Of a DNA stretch of 64,000 bases, positions 30,218-42,081 are shown piece after piece. Position 1 is the stretch's first letter; the number at the start of each line of letters is the position of its first letter. A model generated the notes under the pieces. It saw nothing but the letters and a program-made list of their open reading frames with translations. It was not told where the DNA came from and ran no database searches. This DNA comes from Nevskia sp. (GTDB lineage Bacteria; Pseudomonadota; Gammaproteobacteria; Nevskiales; Nevskiaceae): contig NZ_JAKFUM010000010.1 in NCBI RefSeq assembly GCF_021732705.1, forward strand, positions 124,001-188,000. Direction: 5' to 3'. A program made the position numbers and the translations under genes.

Positions 30218-30252
30218 GCGGCGTCCGGGCACTCCGGACGCCGCATTGTTCC
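30218..30252 (+). terminator. terminator-like hairpin after the GloVer gene
   Basis: Perfect 11-bp stem GCGGCGTCCGG-GCACT-CCGGACGCCGC followed by ATTGTT. Confidence 0.55.
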
Positions 30253-30272
30253 CGAACCACCGGAACCGCCCG

Positions 30273-30560
30273 ATGAATGTCCTGTCCTCGCCTGTCTCGT
30301 CCGCGTCCGCCAGTCGCGATCGTGTCAGCCCGTCGTCGGCACCGCCGGCGCGTTCGCAGCAGCGCCGCTGGCTGCAGGATCTCGACCTGCGCGGCCTGCA
30401 GCTGCCGCCGGTCGATGCCCCGGATGCCGTCGACAAGCCCCTGTTTCGACTCGGCTACGGCGCCTGCGCGAAGTCCGGCTGCGGCTGCCGCCATTTCGAA
30501 GGCAGCGACAGCCGCTGCAGCAATGGCCGCTGCGGCCATGCGCTCGGGGATCACTGGTAG
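30273..30560 (+). CDS. small Cys/His-rich hypothetical protein
   Basis: 95-aa ORF ending GYGACAKSGCGCRHFEGSDSRCSNGRCGHALGDHW; high GC3 codon usage. Confidence 0.65.
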   Translation: MNVLSSPVSSASASRDRVSPSSAPPARSQQRRWLQDLDLRGLQLPPVDAPDAVDKPLFRLGYGACAKSGCGCRHFEGSDSRCSNGRCGHALGDHW

Positions 30561-30670
30561 CGCAAGTCGTGCGGCCCGGCGACCGGGCCGCGCGATCCTG
30601 TGGCGCAATCAGCCGCCATCACGGTCCGGATGCCAATGATCCGGCGACGGTCCGGCGCGATGTGCGGACG

Positions 30671-31144
30671 TCAGGGCTGGCCGCGGGTCAGCAGCGCCAG
30701 CAGTTCGGTCGTGCTGCGCCGCAGGGTGTCGTCCCAGTGCAGGCCGACGATGTCGCGGCCGGTGACGGAATCCTTGAACGGCATCACTTCGCCGCTGCCG
30801 ATCACGAGCTGGTAGTCCATCGTCACTTCGGTGCCGGCAGCGAGATCGCGGGCCGCGAAGATGAAGCCGAGGTGCCACAGCGCGGTTGGCGTGAAGCTGT
30901 GGTTGACGTAGCACTCGTCCGACCATTCCGGCGTCAGCGAGAACTGGTCCTCGAACCAGCGCACGCTCGATTCGACCTCGATCGAATCCGGCGCGAACTG
31001 GCGCAGCTTCGCTTCCGGCCAGACGGTGTGGATGTTGTCCGGCGCGACGATGACGCGGCCCCGGGCCACGGCTTCGGCGACGAACAGGCCCTTGCCGGCC
31101 CTCGGAATGCGGGACGGCTCGACGACGTACTTCGGCAGGATCAC
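30671..31144 (-). CDS. SET-domain protein (putative lysine methyltransferase)
   Basis: RIPRAGKGLFVAEAVARGRVI, CYVNHSFTPTALWH, AARDLAAGTEVTMDYQ. Confidence 0.85.
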   Translation of the reverse strand: MILPKYVVEPSRIPRAGKGLFVAEAVARGRVIVAPDNIHTVWPEAKLRQFAPDSIEVESSVRWFEDQFSLTPEWSDECYVNHSFTPTALWHLGFIFAARDLAAGTEVTMDYQLVIGSGEVMPFKDSVTGRDIVGLHWDDTLRRSTTELLALLTRGQP

Positions 31145-31169
31145 GCGGCCGCGCCCGGCGATCGGTCGA

Positions 31170-32048
31170 TCAGTGCTTCAGCATCGACTGCTCGCTGCCT
31201 TCGGCCGCGAACAGCGTGACGGCATCGGAGCGCGAATAGACGTAGTCCTTGCCGCAGAACTCGCAGGTGACGGCGACCTTGCCCTGCTCGGCGACGATGG
31301 CATCGACTTCTTCGCGGCCCAGCGACAGCAGCAGCAGCGAGATGCCCTCGCGCGAGCAGCGGCACGCGACGTGGATCGCCCGCGGCGCCTGCAGATGCCA
31401 GGCCTCGTTCGCGAACAGCCGGCGCAGCATCGTCTCGGCATCGACCTCGAGCAGTTCGTCGGCCAGCAGCGTGCCGGCGAGGATGCTCAGGTGCTCCCAG
31501 TAGTCTTCGGTCGCCTTCGTGTGCTCCAGCGGCAGGCGCTGCAGCATGAAGCCGACCAGCTTGTCGCGCGTCGCCGCCAGCCGCACCAGCGTCGGCAGCT
31601 GCTCGCTCTGCGCGAAATAGCCTTCGAGCGATTCGCTCAGCGAGTGGCCATCGATCGGCACCATCGCCTGCCGCGTCGGCTGCGTGTCGACGGCCGGCTC
31701 CAGCATCAGCGCGAGGATGCCGTCGTGCAGCAGTTCGGCGTAGCTGGCCTCGATCTTCGGCGCGGCCTTCGCCATCGCCCGGACCACCAGCGGCGCATCG
31801 CCGTTCTGCGTGACCTGCGCCACCAGCAGCTTGATCGCGCGCTCGCCCTGGAACTGCAGGTTGATGCGGCCTTCGAAGCGCGCATGCGTGGCCAGCAGCG
31901 GCATCGCGACCATGGTCTGGCCGACCAGCTGGCGCACCACCGGGTCGTAGGCGCGCTGATCCAGCATCTCGGCGACGCCGACATCGAGCACGACGAAGGC
32001 GCCGTGCGCGATGTGGTTGTCGAACTGGAACGGGATCAGCTGATTCAT
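31170..32048 (-). CDS. hslO: Hsp33 family redox-regulated chaperone
   Basis: Hsp33 body; CRCSREGI ... CEFCGKDYVYS zinc-binding Cys motif. Confidence 0.95.
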   Translation of the reverse strand: MNQLIPFQFDNHIAHGAFVVLDVGVAEMLDQRAYDPVVRQLVGQTMVAMPLLATHARFEGRINLQFQGERAIKLLVAQVTQNGDAPLVVRAMAKAAPKIEASYAELLHDGILALMLEPAVDTQPTRQAMVPIDGHSLSESLEGYFAQSEQLPTLVRLAATRDKLVGFMLQRLPLEHTKATEDYWEHLSILAGTLLADELLEVDAETMLRRLFANEAWHLQAPRAIHVACRCSREGISLLLLSLGREEVDAIVAEQGKVAVTCEFCGKDYVYSRSDAVTLFAAEGSEQSMLKH

Positions 32049-32060
32049 GGACTTGCGCGC

Positions 32061-32086
32061 GAATTAATGTGTATCTGACCCCAATT
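32061..32086. repeat. solo copy of a 'GTGTATCTGACCCCAATT' intergenic motif
   Basis: GAATTAATGTGTATCTGACCCCAATT between hslO and gatB. Confidence 0.4.
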
Positions 32087-32110
32087 GTCTGACCGCCATT
32101 CTCAGGGCAG

Positions 32111-33562
32111 TCAGCCGGCGAGGCGTTCCTTCAGCAGGCGGTTCAGCGCATCCGGGTTGGCCTTGCCCTGCGTCGCCTTCATCGCCTGACCGACGAAGAA
32201 GCCGAACAGCTTGTCCTTGCCTCCGCGGTAGTCGGCGACCTGCTGCGGGTTCTTGGCGATGACGTCGTCGATCGCAGCACAGATCGCGGACTCGTCGGTG
32301 ACCTGGACCAGACCCTTGGCCTTGATGATCTCGTCGGCCGAGCCTTCACCGGCAACCATCGCTTCGAACACGTCCTTCGCGATCTTGCCATTGATGGTCT
32401 TGTCGGCAATGCGCTTGAGCAGTGCCGCGAAGGCTTCCGCCGAGATCGGCGATTCCTCGATGCCCTTGCTCATCTTGTTCAGCGCGCCGAGCAGGTCGGT
32501 GGCAACCCAGTTCGCGCACAGCTTCGGCTCGGCACCCGAGGCCGCGACGACCGCTTCGTAGTACGCGGCAAGTTCGCGCGAACTGGTCAGGGTCTTGGCG
32601 TCGTAGTCCGACAGGCCGAAATCCTTGACGAAGCGGGCGCGCTTGGCTTCCGGCAGTTCCGGCAGGCTGGCGCGGATCGCGTCGATGTAGTCCTCGGTGC
32701 AGACGATCGGCAGCAGGTCCGGGTCCGGGAAGTAGCGGTAGTCGTTGGCGTCTTCCTTGGTGCGCATCGCGCGCGTCTCGCCGGTGTCCGGGTTGAACAG
32801 GCGCGTTTCCTGGATGATCTTGCCGCCGGCTTCGAGCACGTCGATCTGGCGCTCGATCTCGTATTCGATCGCCTTCTCGACGTAGCGGAACGAGTTGACG
32901 TTCTTGGTTTCGGTGCGGGTGCCGAACTTCGGCGCGCCGATCTTGCGCACCGACACGTTGGCATCGCAGCGGAAAGACCCTTCCTGCATGTTGCCGTCGC
33001 AGATGCCGAGGTAGACGACGATCTGGTGCAGCTTCTTCAGGTAGGCGACCGCTTCCTGCGCGGTGCGGATGTCCGGCTCGGACACGATCTCGATCAGCGG
33101 CGTGCCGGCGCGGTTCAGGTCGATGCCGGACGACTTCTGGAAGCCTTCATGCACGGACTTGCCGGCATCCTCTTCCATGTGCGCACGGGTGATGCCGATG
33201 CGCTTGGTCGAACCGTCTTCCAGTTCGATGTCGAGATGGCCGTTGGCGACGATCGGCAATTCGTACTGCGAGATCTGGTAGCCCTTCGGCAGGTCCGGAT
33301 AGAAGTAGTGCTTGCGCGCGAACACGCAGCGCCGCGCGATTTCGGCGTTGACCGACAGGCCGAAGGTCACGGCCTTCCTGACTGCGTCGACATTCAGCAC
33401 CGGCAGCATGCCCGGCATGCCGAGGTCGATCGGGCAGGCCTGGGTGTTCGGCTCGGCGCCGTAGGCGATCGCCGCACCCGAGAAGATCTTCGACTGCGTC
33501 GACAGCTGGCAATGCACTTCGAGGCCGATGACGGCTTCCCAACCCTCGGGGATGCGGCTCAT
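32111..33562 (-). CDS. gatB: Asp-tRNA(Asn)/Glu-tRNA(Gln) amidotransferase subunit B
   Basis: [38 protein letters not shown]-terminal tail [16 protein letters not shown]. Confidence 0.98.
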   Translation of the reverse strand: MSRIPEGWEAVIGLEVHCQLSTQSKIFSGAAIAYGAEPNTQACPIDLGMPGMLPVLNVDAVRKAVTFGLSVNAEIARRCVFARKHYFYPDLPKGYQISQYELPIVANGHLDIELEDGSTKRIGITRAHMEEDAGKSVHEGFQKSSGIDLNRAGTPLIEIVSEPDIRTAQEAVAYLKKLHQIVVYLGICDGNMQEGSFRCDANVSVRKIGAPKFGTRTETKNVNSFRYVEKAIEYEIERQIDVLEAGGKIIQETRLFNPDTGETRAMRTKEDANDYRYFPDPDLLPIVCTEDYIDAIRASLPELPEAKRARFVKDFGLSDYDAKTLTSSRELAAYYEAVVAASGAEPKLCANWVATDLLGALNKMSKGIEESPISAEAFAALLKRIADKTINGKIAKDVFEAMVAGEGSADEIIKAKGLVQVTDESAICAAIDDVIAKNPQQVADYRGGKDKLFGFFVGQAMKATQGKANPDALNRLLKERLAG

Positions 33563-35019
33563 GACGCGAACTCCGTCGGCCACTGCTTGTGAAAGTCCGT
33601 GGCCTGCTGAAACTGGTGCGCGACGTTCAGCATGCGCGCTTCGCTGAAGAAATTGCCCATCAACTGGAAGCCGGTCGGCAGGCCGTCGACGAAGCCGCAC
33701 GGCAGGCTCATCGCCGGGATGCCGGCCAGGTTGGCGGCGATCGTGTAGATGTCGTTCAGATACATCGCGACCGGGTCGTCGGACTTGTCGCCGAACTTGA
33801 ACGCGACGTCGGTCGCGGTCGGGCTCAGCACCAGATCGATGCCGTCGGCGAACGCGCGCTTGAAGTCGTCGTAGATCAGCCGGCGAACCTTCTGAGCCTG
33901 CAGGTAGTAGGCGTCGTAATAGCCGTGGCTCAGCACATAGGTGCCGATCATGATGCGGCGCTGCACTTCGGCACCGAAGCCCTCGCCACGGCTGCGCTCG
34001 TACAACTCGCCGAGCGACTTCGCGCCTTCCGCGCGATGTCCGTAGCGCACGCCGTCGAAGCGCGCGAGATTGCTGGAGGCTTCCGCCGGCGCGACGACGT
34101 AGTAGGTCGGCACGCTGAGCGGCGAATTCGGCAGCGAGATGTCCTTGAACCGGACGCCGAGGCCCTTCAGGGTCTCGATCGCCTGCTCGACCAGCGCCCG
34201 GACGCCGGGCGCCATGCCGTCGGCGAAGTATTCCTTCGGCAGGCCGATGGTCAGGCCCTTGATCGAATGTCCGAGGCCGGAGACGAGATCGTCCACCGGC
34301 CGGTCGACGCTGGTCGAATCCTTCGGATCGAAGCCGGACATCGCCTGCATGACGTAGGCGGCATCCTCGGCCGAGCGGGCAACGACGCCGGCCTGATCGA
34401 GCGACGAGGCAAACGCGATCATGCCGTAGCGCGACACGCGGCCGTAGGTCGGCTTGATGCCGGTGAGATTGGTCAGCGCGGCCGGCTGGCGAATCGAGCC
34501 GCCGGTGTCGGTCGCGGTGGCGATCGGCGCGAGACCGGCGGCGACGCAGGCGACCGAGCCGCCGGACGAGCCGCCCGGCACGCGGGTCTTGTCCCACGGA
34601 TTCTTGACCGGGCCGTAGTACGAGGTCTCGTTCGACGAACCCATCGCGAATTCGTCCATGTTCAGCTTGCCGAGCATGACCATGCCTTCGGCATCGAGCT
34701 TCTCGACGATGGTCGCGTCATACGGCGACACGAAGCTGTCGAGCATCTTCGAACCGCAGGCCGTGCGGACGCCCTTGGTGCAGAAAATATCCTTCTGGCC
34801 CAGCGGGATACCGGTCAGCGGGCCGGCCTTGCCCGCGGCGATCAGGGCATCGGCGGCGGCGGCCTGCGCCAGCGCCCGTTCCGGCGTCACCGTGACGTAG
34901 GCGTTGATGTCGCCATCGAGCGCGGCGATCCGGTTCAGGTAGTGCTGCGTCAGCTCGCGCGACGAGAATTTCTTCTCGCGCAATCCCGCCGCAAGTTCTG
35001 GAAGGGAATGGGTGTGCAT
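33559..35019 (-). CDS. gatA: Asp-tRNA(Asn)/Glu-tRNA(Gln) amidotransferase subunit A
   Basis: Amidase signature [51 protein letters not shown]; overlaps gatB by ATGA. Confidence 0.98.
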   Translation of the reverse strand: MHTHSLPELAAGLREKKFSSRELTQHYLNRIAALDGDINAYVTVTPERALAQAAAADALIAAGKAGPLTGIPLGQKDIFCTKGVRTACGSKMLDSFVSPYDATIVEKLDAEGMVMLGKLNMDEFAMGSSNETSYYGPVKNPWDKTRVPGGSSGGSVACVAAGLAPIATATDTGGSIRQPAALTNLTGIKPTYGRVSRYGMIAFASSLDQAGVVARSAEDAAYVMQAMSGFDPKDSTSVDRPVDDLVSGLGHSIKGLTIGLPKEYFADGMAPGVRALVEQAIETLKGLGVRFKDISLPNSPLSVPTYYVVAPAEASSNLARFDGVRYGHRAEGAKSLGELYERSRGEGFGAEVQRRIMIGTYVLSHGYYDAYYLQAQKVRRLIYDDFKRAFADGIDLVLSPTATDVAFKFGDKSDDPVAMYLNDIYTIAANLAGIPAMSLPCGFVDGLPTGFQLMGNFFSEARMLNVAHQFQQATDFHKQWPTEFAS

Positions 35020-35124
35020 GGGCTCTCGGGAATTGGGGTGTTTCCGGCGGGTCGAGCGACGCGACAGCGTTCGCCCGGACCCGACGACTCGTTGCGTCAC
35101 GGCGGCACCGTGACGCAACCAGGC

Positions 35125-35412
35125 TTATTCGATGACTTTCGGCACCAGATACAGGCCGTCCTGCGTTTCCGGCGCGATCGCCTGATAGTCGTCGCGGCGG
35201 TCCGGCTCGCTGATCACGTCCGGCCGCAGGCGTTGCACCATGTCGAGCGGATGCGCCATCGGGCTGACGTTGGCGGTATCGGCCGACGACAGGCGATCGA
35301 CCATCTGCAGGATGTTCGACAACTGCGTGGCATACGGCGCCACCTGTTCGGGATTGAGCTGCAGGCGCGCCAGTCGGGCGACCTGTCGGACTTGTTCGGG
35401 ACTCAGGCTCAT
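35125..35412 (-). CDS. gatC: Asp-tRNA(Asn)/Glu-tRNA(Gln) amidotransferase subunit C
   Basis: MSLSPEQVRQVARLARLQLNPEQ...DVISEPDRRDDYQAIAPETQDGLYLVPKVIE. Confidence 0.96.
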   Translation of the reverse strand: MSLSPEQVRQVARLARLQLNPEQVAPYATQLSNILQMVDRLSSADTANVSPMAHPLDMVQRLRPDVISEPDRRDDYQAIAPETQDGLYLVPKVIE

Positions 35413-35645
35413 GGCGGCGGAACGAAAGCTGGAAAAGAGTGGCAAACCCGGTGCGAGACCAGGGCTGATGACGCCTGCCGACCACGCGCTGCAAACGTGG
35501 AAACTGCGTGTTGTGCGGTTTTAGGCAGAAGAAAATGCGTTATGCTTGAATGATAGACGATTTTATCGACTGCCTCGGTTCCCGGACACGTCCGGAAACA
35601 GTCGTCGGGGCTCATCGCCACGACGCACGTCTGCGCAGTCCGTAG

Positions 35646-36886
<1,241 letters not shown>

Positions 36887-37227
36887 GTTGCGCGGGTCGG
36901 CAGCAGTTCCGCACTCGAACCGGATCGAAACCGGCGCCTTTTTTGATTCGCGCGAGGGCGGTCCAAAGCGAAAAACCGGGCGCGTGTCGCGACAGGCCGT
37001 CATCAACCACGCCGACGCAGCCGCCCGACACGTTCGTCGCGCATGCCGCAGCATGCCGGTGCCCGGGAAATCACGCGGAATCGAGCGATATCCGGCGATT
37101 TTCGGCGCGAAGCCGGCGAATCTTCACTTTTCGCGATGTGAACGGTTGTCGCCACCGCTTCCGCGTCCTATTCTTTCGCGATGCCCGCTCCGCTGCGGGT
37201 GACACAAGCTGAACCTGCGCCCGGCCC

Positions 37228-38310
37228 TTGAACACCACGCTTAGCGACCCTTCGCGAAAACCGCTGTTTCCACGGGGCCCTGGACTGGGGCTGAAGCTGA
37301 CCCTCTTCGCTTCTCTGTCGATCGGGCTGATGGTGGCCGAAACCCGCGGCTCCCGGATCGAACCGCTGCGCCAATGGCTGTCGTGGGCGATGACGCCGGT
37401 GCTGTGGCTGGCCGCGTCGCCGACCAGCGTGTCCGGCAGCGTCGAGCATTTCCGCTCCCGCGAATCCCTGCTGACCGAAAACCGGGAACTGCGCGACAAG
37501 CTGCTGAAACAGGACGCACGGCTGCTGCGGCTGTCGTCGCTGGAGGCCGAGAACGCCCGCATCCGCGAGCTGCTGGCCTCGTCGAGCGCGCTGGAAGATC
37601 GCGTGCTGATCGCCGAAATCCTGGCCACCAGCCAGGACCCGTATCGCCATCAGATCGTGCTGAACAAGGGCAGTCGCGATGGCGTCTATCGCGGTCAGGC
37701 GCTGGTCGATGCCTCCGGCGTCATGGGACAGGTGGTGCAGGTCAACGCCGGCAGCGCCGTGGCGCTGCTGATCACCGATCCCGACCACGGCATTCCGGTC
37801 GAGATCAACCGGACCGGCCTGCAGACCATCGCGCTCGGCCACGGCGACGGCCACAGCCTGTCGCTGCCGTATCTGCCGGGCAATGCCGACGTGAAGGTCG
37901 GCGATCTGCTGGTGACGTCCGGCATCGGCGGCCGCTTCCCGGCCGGCTATCCGGTCGGCGAAGTCCACGAACTGAAGCACGCCGGCGGCGAGAGCTTCAT
38001 GGAAGCGATCGCCTACCCGAAAGCGCAGCTGAACCAAGGCCGGCAGGCGCTGCTGGTCTGGAGCGAACGCGCGCTGCCGGTCAACGGCGTGATCGATGCC
38101 GTGCCGCCGGTGCCGATCGACCTGCCGATCAAGGGCGACACGGCGGTGCCCGCCGCGGCAGCCAATGGCGCGACGGCGGCATCGGCCCCGTCCCCCGCTG
38201 CAGCACCGGTTGCCGACACCCGCGCGCCGCCGGCCGCTGCGGCCCCGAATGCTGCGCCCCAGCCGCCGGCTGACAAGCCCGCGGCCGCCGCCGGCAAGCC
38301 CGTGCCATGA
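37228..38310 (+). CDS. mreC: rod shape-determining protein MreC (TTG start)
   Basis: PLFPRGPGLGLKLTLFASLSIGLMVAETR; LLTENRELRDKLLKQ coiled coil; mreB-mreC-mreD order. Confidence 0.95.
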   Translation: MNTTLSDPSRKPLFPRGPGLGLKLTLFASLSIGLMVAETRGSRIEPLRQWLSWAMTPVLWLAASPTSVSGSVEHFRSRESLLTENRELRDKLLKQDARLLRLSSLEAENARIRELLASSSALEDRVLIAEILATSQDPYRHQIVLNKGSRDGVYRGQALVDASGVMGQVVQVNAGSAVALLITDPDHGIPVEINRTGLQTIALGHGDGHSLSLPYLPGNADVKVGDLLVTSGIGGRFPAGYPVGEVHELKHAGGESFMEAIAYPKAQLNQGRQALLVWSERALPVNGVIDAVPPVPIDLPIKGDTAVPAAAANGATAASAPSPAAAPVADTRAPPAAAAPNAAPQPPADKPAAAAGKPVP

Positions 38311-38801
38311 GCGGCACGTTCTGGTTCCTGCTGAGCCTGCTGCTGGCGCTGATGCTGCAGATCGTGCAGATGCCCGAGACGCTGGCACTGGTGCGGCCGA
38401 TCTGGCCGCTGCTGGTCATCGGCTACTGGGCGCTGTACGCGCCGCAGACGCCGGCGATCTTCGCCGCCTGGGTGCTCGGGCTGTGCTGCGACGTGCTGCT
38501 GAACGCGCCGCTCGGCCAGTACGCGCTGGGTCTGGTCGTGGTCGCATTCCTGATCCGGCGTCTGGCCGGCATCTACGTGCTGTTTCCGATCTGGCAGGCG
38601 GCGCTGGCGCTGCTGCCGATCTGGGCGCTGTTCGTGTTCCTGATGTTCTGGATCGATGGCCTGACCCGCCACGCGGCCGACCCGACCCTGCGCTGGTTGC
38701 CGATCGTCAGCACGACGCTGGTCTGGCCGCTGCTCGCCGGCCTGCTGGACACCTTGCGCGCGCGCCGCAAGCGCGATCTGAACCGGATTCGGCTGCCGTG
38801 A
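38307..38801 (+). CDS. mreD: rod shape-determining protein MreD
   Basis: ~164-aa polytopic membrane protein, overlaps mreC stop. Confidence 0.93.
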   Translation: MSGTFWFLLSLLLALMLQIVQMPETLALVRPIWPLLVIGYWALYAPQTPAIFAAWVLGLCCDVLLNAPLGQYALGLVVVAFLIRRLAGIYVLFPIWQAALALLPIWALFVFLMFWIDGLTRHAADPTLRWLPIVSTTLVWPLLAGLLDTLRARRKRDLNRIRLP

Positions 38802-38859
38802 TCACCGGACGCGCCATCGCGACCCCAGCCGGAAGCCGGAAGCCGGACGGGAACCGGTC

Positions 38860-40884
38860 ATGAGCGCGCTCGGCGGCTCGCGCAGCGGTTATGACGCGAT
38901 CAAGAACCTGTACGAGGAAAAGCGCACGTTCACCGGCCGCGTGGTGTTCGCGGCCGGGCTCTGCCTGCTGCTGATCGCCACGCTCGCCGCGCGCCTGATC
39001 GACCTGCAGCTGATCCGGCACGACTACTACTCGACCCGGGCCGACGACAACCGCATGCGGCTGACGCCGATCGCGCCGATTCGCGGCCTGATCTACGACC
39101 GCAACGGCGCGCTGATCGCGCAGAACCTGCCGAGCTTCGTGCTCGACATCACCCCCGAGCGGGTCAAGAACCTCGACGACACGCTGAACCGGCTCAAGGC
39201 CTACATCCGCTTGAGCGATCAGGACATCAGCCGGTTCAAGGACCGCATGCGCAAGGGGCCGCGCTACCGCAGCGTCACCCTGCGCTCGAACCTGAGCCCG
39301 GAAGAAGTCGCCCGCTACGAGCTGAACCGCTGGGAATTCGAAGGCGTGGAAGTCAACGCCGGCCTCGTCCGCGACTATCCGCTCGGCGAAAGCGCGGCAC
39401 ATGTCATCGGCTATGTCGGCGGCATCAGCGAAGCCGACTACGCCAAGCTCGACGAGGCCGACTATCAGGGCCTGTCGCAGATCGGCAAGGCCGGGGTCGA
39501 GCGCAGCCACGAGGACCAGCTGCGCGGCGTGCCGGGCGCGAAGATCGTCGAGGCCAACGCCGCCGGCCGGCCGCTGCGCGAACTCGACTCCCGCCCCGGC
39601 AGCTCCGGCCAGAACCTGTACCTGGCGCTCGACGCGCAGCTGCAGCTGGTTGCCGAAAAGGCGCTCGGCGAGCTCGATGGCGCCGTCGTCGCGATCGACC
39701 CGCGCACCGGCGAGGTGCTGGCGCTGGTGTCGAAACCCGGCTATGACCCGAAGCTGTTCGTCGAAGGCATCGATGCCGCGAGCTACCGCGGCCTGCTCGA
39801 GGATCAGGGCCGGCCGCTGTACAACCGCGCGCTGCTGGGCACCTATCCGCCGGGGTCGACGATCAAGCCGTTCATCGCCACCGCCGCGCTGAACTTCAAT
39901 CAGGTGACGCCGGACACGCATGTCTACTGCTCCGGCGCGATGACCCTGCCCGGCAGCTCGCGCAAGTACCGCTGCCACAAGCGTCAGGGCCACGGCACGG
40001 TCGATCTCGATGCCGCCATCGCCAAGTCCTGCGACATCTACTTCTATCAGGCGGCGATGAACCTCGGCATCGACCGCATCGACGAGATCCTCGGCCAGTT
40101 CGGCTACGGCAAGCCGACCGGCATCGACATCCCGAACGAGAAGAGCGGCCTGCTGCCGTCGCGCGACTGGAAGCGCCGCGTCTACAAGCAGGCCTGGTTT
40201 CCGGGCGAGACGCTGAACCTCGGCATCGGTCAGGGCGCGCTGACGGCGACGCCGCTGCAGCTGGCGCAGGCCACCGCCCGGCTGGCGATGCGCGGCGCCG
40301 GTTTCAAGCCGCACATGGTCCATGCCGTTGCCGATCCGGCGACCGGGGCGATCACCGGGGTCGCGCCCGAACCGCTGCCGCCGCTGACCGGCCAGAGCGC
40401 GGAGCTGCAGGAGCGCGTGATCCACGCCATGCAACTGGTGACGATGTTCCCCGGCGGCACCGCCTACCGCGTGTTCCAGGACGCGCCGTACTCGTCCGCC
40501 GGCAAGACCGGCACGGCGCAGGTGGCGGGCCTCAAGCAGGACGAGAACGTGGCGCCGACCTTCGACTCGACGCCGAAGCACCTGCGCGACCACGCGCTGT
40601 TCGTCGCGTTCGCGCCGGTCGATGCGCCGCGCATCGCGATCGCCGTGATCGCGGAACACGCGGGCCACGGCGGTTCGGTCGCCGCCCCGGTCGCCCGGCA
40701 GGTGATGGACCAGTACCTGCTCGGCAAGGTGCTGTTCGGTGCCGACGCCGCGGCCGCCGCGGCAGCAGCGGCCGCGCCGCCGGACGACGGCAGCGATCCG
40801 GCGCTCGATGGCGGCGAGGAAGGCGAAGCGCCACCGCCGGAAGACGCGCCAACGGAAACACCGACGCCACCGAGCACGCGATGA
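38860..40884 (+). CDS. mrdA: penicillin-binding protein 2
   Basis: GLIYDRNGALIAQNLPSF, YPPGSTIKPF (SxxK), KSCDIYFYQ, SSAGKTGTAQV. Confidence 0.97.
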   Translation: MSALGGSRSGYDAIKNLYEEKRTFTGRVVFAAGLCLLLIATLAARLIDLQLIRHDYYSTRADDNRMRLTPIAPIRGLIYDRNGALIAQNLPSFVLDITPERVKNLDDTLNRLKAYIRLSDQDISRFKDRMRKGPRYRSVTLRSNLSPEEVARYELNRWEFEGVEVNAGLVRDYPLGESAAHVIGYVGGISEADYAKLDEADYQGLSQIGKAGVERSHEDQLRGVPGAKIVEANAAGRPLRELDSRPGSSGQNLYLALDAQLQLVAEKALGELDGAVVAIDPRTGEVLALVSKPGYDPKLFVEGIDAASYRGLLEDQGRPLYNRALLGTYPPGSTIKPFIATAALNFNQVTPDTHVYCSGAMTLPGSSRKYRCHKRQGHGTVDLDAAIAKSCDIYFYQAAMNLGIDRIDEILGQFGYGKPTGIDIPNEKSGLLPSRDWKRRVYKQAWFPGETLNLGIGQGALTATPLQLAQATARLAMRGAGFKPHMVHAVADPATGAITGVAPEPLPPLTGQSAELQERVIHAMQLVTMFPGGTAYRVFQDAPYSSAGKTGTAQVAGLKQDENVAPTFDSTPKHLRDHALFVAFAPVDAPRIAIAVIAEHAGHGGSVAAPVARQVMDQYLLGKVLFGADAAAAAAAAAAPPDDGSDPALDGGEEGEAPPPEDAPTETPTPPSTR

Positions 40885-40930
40885 CCCTCGCCCTGAATCA
40901 CGGCGGCCCGATGCCGCGTCCGGAATCCGC

Positions 40931-42061
40931 ATGAATACCTCGGTGATCAGCCGTGCCCCGGCGCAGTCCGTCGGCTGGACCGAACTGCTGTCGCGCTGGC
41001 ATTTCGACCTCTGGCTGGGCCTGCTGCTGCTGATGCTGGGCATCGTCGGCCTGCTGGTGCAGTACTCGGCCAGCGGTCACCAGATGTCGGTGGTGATCAA
41101 TCAGGCGGAGCGTCTGGCGCTCGGTTTCACCGTGATGATCATCGCCGCGCAGGCGCCGCCGGAGTTCTACCGGATGGCCGCGCCGTGGCTGTACGCGTTC
41201 GGCGTGCTCATGCTGGTCGCCACGCTGGTGCTCGGCGATCACGCCAAGGGCGCGCAGCGCTGGCTGGACCTCGGCGTGTTCCGCTTCCAGCCATCGGAAA
41301 TCATGAAGCTGGCGATGCCGATGGCCGTCGCCGCGTGGCTGCACACGCGCACGCTGCCCCCGAAGCTGCCGACGATCATCGTCACGCTCGCGATCATCGG
41401 CGTGCCGACGATGCTGATCGCGATCCAGCCGGACCTCGGCACCGCAATGCTGGTGCTCGCCGCCGGCGTGCTGGCGCTGTACTTCGGCGGCCTCGGCATC
41501 CGCTGGATTCTTGCCGTCATCGCCGCCGCCACCGCTGCCGCGCCACTGCTGTGGTTCAAGCTGCACGACTACCAGCGCAACCGCGTGCTGACCTTCCTCG
41601 ATCCGGAACGCGATCCGCTCGGCACCGGTTATCACATCACCCAGAGCAAGATCGCGATCGGCTCCGGCGGCCTGTTCGGCAAGGGCTGGCTGGCCGGCAC
41701 CCAGGCCAAGCTCGACTTCCTGCCGGAATCGCATACCGACTTCATCTTCGCCGTGTTCTCCGAGGAACTCGGCCTCCTCGGCGTCGCGGCACTGATGGCG
41801 CTGTATGCCGCCATCGTCGGTCGCGGCCTGTACATCGCGCTCAGAGGCCAGGACAGCTTCCAGCGGCTGCTCGCCGGCAGCCTCGCGATGACCTTCTTCG
41901 TCTATGTCTTCATCAACATGGGCATGGTCATCGGCCTGCTGCCGGTGGTGGGCGTGCCGCTGCCGCTGGTCAGCTTCGGCGGCACCTCGGCCGTGACCCT
42001 GCTGGCCGGTTTCGGCATGCTGATGTCGGTCTATACCCACCGCAAGCTGCTGTCGAGCTGA
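40931..42061 (+). CDS. rodA: rod shape-determining protein RodA (SEDS)
   Basis: SEDS-family protein: RWLDLGVFRFQPSEIMKLAMP, SHTDFIFAVFSEELGLLG, PLPLVSFGGTS. Confidence 0.97.
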   Translation: MNTSVISRAPAQSVGWTELLSRWHFDLWLGLLLLMLGIVGLLVQYSASGHQMSVVINQAERLALGFTVMIIAAQAPPEFYRMAAPWLYAFGVLMLVATLVLGDHAKGAQRWLDLGVFRFQPSEIMKLAMPMAVAAWLHTRTLPPKLPTIIVTLAIIGVPTMLIAIQPDLGTAMLVLAAGVLALYFGGLGIRWILAVIAAATAAAPLLWFKLHDYQRNRVLTFLDPERDPLGTGYHITQSKIAIGSGGLFGKGWLAGTQAKLDFLPESHTDFIFAVFSEELGLLGVAALMALYAAIVGRGLYIALRGQDSFQRLLAGSLAMTFFVYVFINMGMVIGLLPVVGVPLPLVSFGGTSAVTLLAGFGMLMSVYTHRKLLSS

Positions 42062-42081
42062 CGCGGAACAGAAAGGAATCC

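Noticed and set aside
26329-30246. 1305-aa minus-strand ORF antisense to the GloVer gene
   Set aside because: Composition (Arg/Ala/Gly/His-rich, no domain) is typical of a shadow ORF in high-GC repetitive DNA; the plus-strand frame has coherent repeats, SD and sorting tail
38707-41043. 778-aa minus-strand ORF over mrdA
   Set aside because: Shadow ORF opposite a well-recognised PBP2 gene
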